A DNA stretch of 64,000 bases from Sclerodactyla briareus (lineage: Eukaryota > Echinodermata > Holothuroidea > Dendrochirotida > Sclerodactylidae): assembly GCA_026419785.1 (NCBI GenBank), contig JAODTK010004999.1:992001-1056000 (forward strand). Reading direction: 5' to 3'. The translations under genes and the position numbers were made by a program. Below the pieces are notes generated by a model. It did not search any database, was not told the origin of the DNA, and saw only the letters and a list, made by a program, of their open reading frames with translations. Position 1 is the first letter of the stretch. Each line of letters opens with the position of its first letter. Positions 57,700 through 64,000 of the stretch are shown here, piece by piece.

Positions 57700-58190
57700 A
57701 AGTTTTTTTATCATTAATAAAATAGATAATCCCACCGTATGGGTAGCTTTGTGGCTGGAGAGGGAGGGACATGAAAAAGACTGCATGGAACTTTAAGGAT
57801 GAATGTCCGTATGAAAGATGTACTACTTATCCTCCACGAGGTCATTCTCGCGAAAGCGTGTGTGGATCCTCCTGCTGTTGAAGAAAAAGGATCCATAACT
57901 CAACTATGAAAAACTTTGCAAATTTAGAGAGAAAGTATATGCATATGATGCATGGTTGACAATTGACTCTCCCATAAGCGATTACTTTGACAAGGCGATT
58001 GATTTCCCGCAGTGTCTCCCCGGGTTGCACATCAGTCATGGTTTTCTTTCTATCAATCACCATGCAAACATTGAAAGCCATTCCATATGTTGCTTTCATA
58101 TTTTTGTATTATCATTAAACCATAACTACTTGACTACTCCAGTGACCATTTCAAATTCATAAGGACTAACTGTTGACCATGTCTATGTCA
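57700..58190. other. No confident gene
   Basis: Long frames exist on both strands at 57.84-58.16 kb (plus: SPISDYFDKAIDFPQCLPGL; minus: TDVQPGETLREINRLVKVI). Both look fairly protein-like and neither has convincing splice sites. Confidence 0.3.
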
Positions 58191-59040
58191 ACTAAAGGAG
58201 TACTAAAGTTTTTTGCCTATAGCCATGGCAATTAGACATGATACTCGAGTTCCAGTGGCCCATTTTCGAGTTTTAATTACTCAGGACCAATAGTGGAACG
58301 CACCTATACGTTTCATGGAAATCCATCAAACTTAAAAATTTGCCTAATGAAGAAAATTACCTTGTGCACATGAATCACCCCCAGTGACTCGTATCTATGT
58401 TTAAAATTTTTGGGGAATAGAGCCACACCATATCCCCAAAAAATCCACAGGTTCATGAAAATTGAACAAACTTCAAAATTTGGGATACATCGTGCAACTG
58501 AGACCCTTGATCCATTGACTTCCAGTCTATATAAGCTAAATATGTTAGGGGACTGAACCATACCACCAAATTTTCGTGCAATCGCGAACTTCTAAATTAT
58601 GCATAATATGCAAATCAGACTGTGAATGACTCCAGTGACCCCTGATCTTGTAAAAAAAGTTCGGGACGAAGGTAGACATATCACCAAGCTTCGTGGAATC
58701 CGACAAAACTCGCATAAATTATGCAATTAAGTCACTTGGCTACTTCATGCTGAAAAGTTAATCTACCTCATATTCTGTACCTATGTGTCAATCCAAGGGT
58801 GCCATATTAACGTCTCGTTCATCTGTAATCTTCTTGCTATGAGCTTGAACAATATTACACATTACATTAGTGACTTCCTGCCCCAATTTAACAGATCGCT
58901 TCACAAAACCCGATACTAAACACTACAAAATTTCATCGAAATGGTCTACCATTCCTTGCGGAGTGATCATGCTAACGCGATAGCAGGACACCACAACATC
59001 ACACCCACGACAAGTCATCTTCCTGAACATTTGTTCGGGT
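58190..59040 (+). repeat. Dispersed repeat B, long copy
   Basis: Contains several cells of the type ACCAAGCTTCGTGGAATCCGAC followed by AAATTATGCAATTA and short CAGTGACC(C) blocks. These match the flanks of the satellite at 34.8 and 40.25 kb. No frame is maintained. Confidence 0.5.
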
Positions 59041-59720
59041 GAGATAAAAAGGAGGCCACCCTACCCACTTTGGTTTTCAATGCTTATAAACCAATGGTCA
59101 GCAACCCCATTGGCCGTGGCACCCAGTAATAGTGTGAACACCTACAGAGAGTGGGTCTTGGAGCTTCTTCCTGGTTGTGACCAGGTTCTGTTTATTGTGT
59201 CATTCATTGAAGGCTCCCGAATGTGGATTTTTATGACCTGAGAGGTGCGCTCTGTGTCTGATGGTCCTGCCTCCCTTAGGTCGATTGGGGGTCAATATAT
59301 ATCCTCCATTCTGCATATGGGCCATGAATATGGGCCAAAAATGGTTGCCATCACTGGTTACCGACGGACTTTTACAACCGATGCTAGGAAGTACTCCTAG
59401 GATACGGAGATACAGGGAGGCGATTAACTCATTCGGTAAAGCTCCAGACGGCACCTTGGAGCCATTGACCACCGAGGACTTTTCCGCAGTGCCGTGTTGA
59501 CAAGGCATGTCTTCTGAAATGTCCCACGCCACCCACAAGTTAAAGTGGGTACCTTGAGGTACTTTTGAAGATAGCGAGCCCCCCTATGTGGCCGCCCTAG
59601 TGGGGCGTCCCCCCAGGGCACACAAAAAAAGAAACATACCGAAATAGTGCATCTTGAGAGAACAAGCAAGAGATGTGTGCTATAGTATGGTTTACAATCA
59701 CTGATGATCAGAGGTAATAT
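59040..59720. other. Compact block with frames on both strands, unexplained
   Basis: Between 59161 and 59640 there are 79-112 codon frames on both strands (plus: SFGKAPDGTLEPLTTEDFSA; minus: MQNGGYILTPNRPKGG). The block has higher GC than its surroundings and leads into a retroelement-like 3-prime tail. A retroposon body is likely, but the family is not recognised. Confidence 0.3.
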
Positions 59721-59791
59721 CTTGAAGCGCTTTGAGCATGCCTTGAGGTGAAAAAGTGCTATATTAAACGAAATATTATTATTATATTATA
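59720..59791 (+). repeat. Retroelement 3-prime tail, second copy
   Basis: CTTGAAGCGCTTTGAGCATG followed by AAAAGTGCTATATTAAACGA and an (ATT)n run. It is similar in design to 55125-55187 and in the same orientation. Confidence 0.5.
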
Positions 59792-59799
59792 CACTTGTG

Positions 59800-61005
59800 T
59801 CCCTCTAATGATAGAGCCAACAACTTGATCTACTCCATATGACATAGAACTGTTATATCCATTTATTGTTTGTACTACAAAAGGAGAGATCTGGGATCTT
59901 TGCAAAGGATCCATTATCGATGCTTGGCAAAGACATGTAAAACATTGGATGGCTTTTAGCATAGCTCCTCCCTTATTTTAGTAATCATAGCTTAAACCAT
60001 TCTAATCCCATTGCAGCAATGTTAACTAACAGTTCCTGCAATCTACCGCTTCCTGCACATCCTAGCGGCACTTGTGGATTACCAAAACACTCTGCAAAAC
60101 TGATTGCCCTCCTAAAATCCCCTCCCACTTTTGAAAATTTAATGGGTGTATTTAAGATTCCTGTTTGTGAAAAAACCCATTAATTGAACAACAATGCCTA
60201 CTATTGACGTGTACTGATGCTGGAATTATCATGCGGGCCTTTAGCCAGCCATAGGCTCCATAAAGACCAAACCACTACATACCTAAATTATGTATTGAGC
60301 GCCGGGTTTTCCCAATGTTTGGTCGAGCCTTCGTTGTAACTCTTTATTCGTACCATCTGTCAAGTGTCCCTGATAATCCTGCTCTATTACCATCTCGTAC
60401 ATCATAGGCTTTCTTGCTTGCTGTCGAACAGAATTTTGTTGTCGTTATTATCATTAGATTTTCTTGAAAAATCCACTCTTCAACTGGTTTCATGAATCTG
60501 TTGAACTATGAATACTTTACCCCAATTGAACCCCACCCCAGGCGACATTGAACCTTTGGCAAATAACACAAAAGTCTGCGTAGCTGGGATTTTGGCCAAG
60601 CTTATTGTCTTAGTTATTGAGCTCTGGCTTGATATCCTTTCAAGATGGGGCCCAATTGGATGAGTTGAAAATGTGGAATGATTACGACTACATTGCAATC
60701 ATTCAAATCATTTGCACCCTAACATATTATAACTATCGTTTTACTGTGCAAATTTTAAAACCCAGGTAACCCCATTGATGAACTTCCCATCGCCGCAAAC
60801 AAACCTTTCAAACGGCAAAATATAATTTGTCAAACACGATCATATTCTTTACTGAATGAAAACAAATAACATGCCAACAACATTTTTTGTCAACCTGAAC
60901 AAAATAAATTTCCAAACGCCACAAATATTGTCAAACATTTGAATTTTTTTTTGTCAAAACGGGCTTTTGACAGTTTATTTTCACAATTTTCATAGTTCCT
61001 CTCTG
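59800..61005. other. No gene recognised
   Basis: Between about 60790 and 60970, TTGTCAAAC and CAAACG.CA-type words recur at about 50-60 bp intervals, a very degenerate tandem pattern next to the clear array that follows. Confidence 0.35.
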
Positions 61006-61007
61006 CC

Positions 61008-61446
61008 CCATACTCTTCCTATCTCAAAAGGAATATAAAACATTTAAATGCTCTAGACAATTATTTTGGGGCTAACTTATGATTGACTGTCTAGCGGGGT
61101 GCTACCCCCATCCCATTACCTTCCCTATCTCAAAGAAATAAAAAACCATTTGATGCTCTAGAGACAATATTTTGAGGGGCTAATTAATATTTTACTGTCT
61201 AAGCGGGGTGCTACCATCCCATACGCTAATCCTATCTCAAAAGAATATAAAAACAATTTTACCTGCTAGAACAATATTTTTTGAGGGGCAATTATGATTT
61301 GCTGTCCCCAAGCGGGCGGGGGTGCTACCAGCCCCTACTCTTCCTATCTCAAAAGGAATATAAAAACAATTTTATGCTTCTAGAGAAAATATTTAGAGGG
61401 GCTAATTAGGATTTGAACTTGTCGAATCGGGGTGCTACCAGCCACT
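61008..61446 (+). repeat. ~108-bp tandem repeat, four copies
   Basis: CCTATCTCAAA recurs at 61018, 61124, 61231 and 61343 (106, 107 and 112 bp apart). Each unit continues with GGAATATAAAA, TGCTCTAGA.AATATTT, GAGGGGCTAATTA and GCGGGGTGCTACCA. Non-coding. Confidence 0.93.
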
Positions 61447-61741
61447 AGTGAGCAGTAAAGTCTTGCTTGTTCGTGGTTTTCAGTTGTTTAATGAATGATA
61501 ATAATAATGTGTCAAGGTCATGAGGAAACAATGCATTCGCGTTGAACATACATGCAGAATGATCTTTCAAAACTCCTCTGCGAAAACTACAAATTCTGCC
61601 AACCAAAACTTTCCCAATACTTATCAACAATAACATACCAAAACACGGGATGAATTAGTTGCATTTTTTCGACAATTGGACGGTTTAAAAAGCCGTAGCG
61701 ATATTGCTATGGGGTGAATCTTGTCTATTCCCCTTAACTGT

Positions 61742-61957
61742 TCATTGGTGAGCATGTGCAACACGAACTGGCCTAAAGTTTTGTTTTTTAGTTGGGACGC
61801 TCAGATTACCGAAGGCGATTTCCAGCTGTAAAGATGGTAATTTTTTAGCTACTTTAGGCCTTTTATCATTCCCATACCTTTCATAGACAACCTTTGAGAG
61901 GTTTGACAGACTTTGGGGGCTGAACCCACTAGTCTCTGTGTAGACTGCGCTTAGCAC
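61742..61957 (-). CDS. Possible alternative exon of the minus-strand gene
   Basis: A frame of about 64-71 codons follows acceptor-like GCGCAGTCTACACAG in phase 1 and ends in TGA at 61742. It contains SGFSPQSLSNLSKVVYERYG and LEIAFGNLSVPTKKQNF. Its phase would let it follow the exon at 62028-62120, as an alternative terminal exon or, with a weak donor (TTCG|GTAATC), as an internal one. The acceptor is mediocre; low confidence. Confidence 0.2.
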   Translation of the reverse strand: MLSAVYTETSGFSPQSLSNLSKVVYERYGNDKRPKVAKKLPSLQLEIAFGNLSVPTKKQNFRPVRVAHAHQ

Positions 61958-62027
61958 AGCTGTTTAAACTGATCGGGAAATTGCATGGAATCATCCAACC
62001 TAAAAGAAAGCCTCTCACAATACTTAC

Positions 62028-62120
62028 CTATTTTGCCAGTTGTTACGATCAATTGAAGTGATTTTAAGAGAAGAGCAATCCATGCTGTCCCTGTCAAGAC
62101 ACCAGAGATCCGACACCTCT
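62028..62120 (-). CDS. Candidate internal exon (93 nt, phase 1-1)
   Basis: On the minus strand GGGTCTTTATTAG|AG acts as acceptor and AAAATAG|GTAAGTATTG is an excellent donor. Between them the phase-1 frame is open: RCRISGVLTGTAWIALLLKS then LQLIVTTGKI. The 93-nt length is a multiple of three, so the exon is symmetrical like its upstream neighbour. The central hydrophobic stretch could be part of a membrane segment. A second frame of this block is also open, so the reading is provisional. Confidence 0.3.
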
Positions 62121-62124
62121 CTAA

Positions 62125-63730
62125 TAAAGACCCATATCAGGACCATGTGAATGTACAGCCATGACCTCGCTTTCTAGACAGCTGCAAACTCCAATTGGTC
62201 CCGAAATACGGCCAGAAAAGGAAGACATTCACAATTTATCACATTTAGCTAGCTGGCAGCTATTCTTATGGTACCCTGCAGTGCTTGTGTGTCGTAGAGT
62301 CAATTGCAGCATCATATCGAGTCCTTTCCAAGTAGGACAATGTCACCCAATCCCTCCTTAAATTCCCCCGAGAAAACCAAGTACAGCACGCTGCGGAACT
62401 TGAACAACTGTTTCTGGTTTCATGGGTGAAGTCTGCAAAGCTTACCAATACTGCCGAGTTTTAGCAAAGTGCCAGTAGCATTTCCAAGAACGGGGGAGGG
62501 GATGGGTGTGGCAAACCCCACAAAAAGCCTCTCGGGTGTTTCCTTCCAACACACTGAATGGGGGGGTATGAAAACTCAGCTTTACCAATATTTTTTATCA
62601 GGAGAAAATCTTGACGTCAGCTTGATATTGCAGAAGGCTCATTTGATACCCTCAATTGGAAGAGGGACTCTAAGAGGAACTTTTTGAATAATTAACGAAC
62701 CCAGATACAAGGTGGTTCTACATTTGTTTTATTTTTTGCAGTAAAAAATGTCAGGACGTTCAGAACTCGCGTGGACCCCTCCCCTAGGACCGCGAATGCA
62801 AACAAACAACTTTAAAACTGAAGTTTTGGACCCCAAAATGATGTCCATAATCGTTGTGGCCAAATGTAGTTAACATTCCACCAAGTTTTGTGACAAGTAT
62901 CAGATGAATCACGTGTCAGATAGTTGAGTTCCTGGCAGAGACAGAGATGTCTGCCTTCAAGAGCCACAGCCATAACATCGCTAGATACTCTTATCAGTAA
63001 TGGATCAGTGGGTAAGTAGGTTTAATTGGGCTAGTTTGGCAGAGCCTCTAGGTTAGAATAAACAACCCTCACTGCATGGATTGGATTTCTATATTCCCTC
63101 CCCCAATATCAATTGTTTCAGAATATCAGGTTCTCTCCTACACAAATTGAAGAATGTTGTACTCTGACAGTGACAGCAGACATGGACCTACAGGGGTCTT
63201 GAGACAGATGCCTTAACTATTACACGTCTGCTAAGTTGTATTGAGTTGTTACTGGACACACCCCCGTAGCCAGACACTAACTGCATAGCCAGCCCTCCAA
63301 GATTATTCAATTTATTCCCAACTTACCTGGTTTCCTCTGCTACTTCTCCTGATTGTGCCCCTTCCCTCCTCTAACCATTTTCCTGTTTTTGAGCCTTCAA
63401 TTTCCTGATTTGCCCTCTTGATTTGTTCGTGGGGGGGGGGGCAGGACTTATCCAACATCCCCCCCCCCCACTACGTCCACTGTAATATCTACCTACTCAG
63501 ACCACAGGAGTAACAGATGGTCTGAAGGGAAGAATACCAGAACTCATTGTGAAAAGTGACTTCTTTAGAAGTAAATATAGGGAATGACCCATATTTCAAT
63601 CCCCTTTTTCTGGGGCCAAAGTCACAGAATTTCTGATGAACAATGGAGTGATGATCACAACAACAACGAAATTGACTGAACATTTAGATTCTCAGGTCTA
63701 GAAGAGCAATGAATCCTCTGAAAATGAACT
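62125..63730. other. Putative intron / no gene recognised
   Basis: Contains text related to dispersed repeat B near 62870-62910 (CCACCAAGTTTTGTGACAAG) and poly-G/poly-C patches at 63431-63440 and 63461-63470. The short plus-strand frame at 62161-62361 has no supporting signal. Confidence 0.35.
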
Positions 63731-63733
63731 TAC

Positions 63734-63805
63734 CTGGAATTTTTCTTAGCGACGAGGTATCTAATCTTCTAATTGCTCGGATCGCTATTTTTTTGTATCC
63801 GTTAT
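63734..63805 (-). CDS. Candidate internal exon (72 nt, phase 1-1)
   Basis: It is bounded on the minus strand by a textbook acceptor (CCTACTTTCTCTCCCGCAG) and donor (TTCCAG|GTAAGTT). Only one of three frames is open, and it reads NGYKKIAIRAIRRLDTSSLR then KIP. The length is 72 nt and both splice phases are 1, matching the candidate exons at 62028-62120 and 56460-56647. The peptide is basic; family not recognised. An opposite-strand 88-codon frame covers the same region but has no comparable splice signals. Confidence 0.45.
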
Positions 63806-64000
63806 CTGCGGGAGAGAAAGTAGGACCGTATACAAGATCTATCAAATCATGGCTGACGTTAGCTGATAACATGAATTTGTGTAGAATGATGGTTTGCGAA
63901 CGTCAGATCCATATGGTGGATGGACAGCCACAATCAAATGACATTTCTTTGACAGATCGCTATAGGCGGTATTAAAGGTACTAGCTATTACTGATGGAGA

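Overview
The window looks like nuclear DNA of an invertebrate animal, most likely a marine deuterostome such as an echinoderm or hemichordate. The pointers are: no compact bacterial-type genes; candidate coding blocks flanked by GT/AG splice sites; several decayed non-LTR retrotransposons; abundant microsatellites, poly-G/poly-C runs and tandem arrays; and an excess of the palindrome TAGGCCTA, which I associate with echinoderm-type genomes. The taxon is an inference; nothing here identifies a species. No rRNA gene, intact tRNA gene, CRISPR array or complete intact gene was recognised.

Layout. 0-4.6 kb: a frameshifted coding remnant at the left edge, a small inverted-repeat element and unannotated AT-rich DNA. 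4.6-7.7 kb: dispersed repeats, a candidate 1-kb element with G-rich inverted ends, and a long polypyrimidine tract. 8.1-9.5 kb: a low-confidence minus-strand membrane-protein remnant facing a plus-strand first exon with a CRVC motif. 10.9-17.4 kb and again 30-32 and 42-43 kb: copies of a composite repeat headed by (TG)n. 17.4-18.0 kb: a reverse transcriptase scrap. 26.7-29.6 kb: the largest retroelement, a decayed CR1/Jockey-like LINE with endonuclease and RT regions. 35.3-40.2 kb: a 4.9-kb satellite with a clear higher-order structure, followed by a CGGA-type microsatellite. 49-50 kb: a possible promoter and first exon. 50.06-52.02 kb: a 42-bp minisatellite split by a 763-bp insertion. 54-57.7 kb: further LINE 3-prime ends and a ~175-bp tandem array that appears to derive from the end of a terminal exon. 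56.4-63.8 kb: three phase-compatible candidate exons of one minus-strand gene. 61.0-61.4 kb: a ~108-bp tandem array.

The most notable features are (1) the satellite at 35.3-40.2 kb, whose landmark spacing repeats as long-long-short with a ~1632-bp higher-order period and in which the short monomer is a hybrid of two internal subrepeats; (2) the terminal-exon/3-prime-UTR tandem amplification at 55.3-56.6 kb; and (3) the minisatellite interrupted in exact phase by an insertion. Exon calls are by-eye readings of frame, splice consensus and composition, without homology searches, so they carry low to moderate confidence and further exons have surely been missed.
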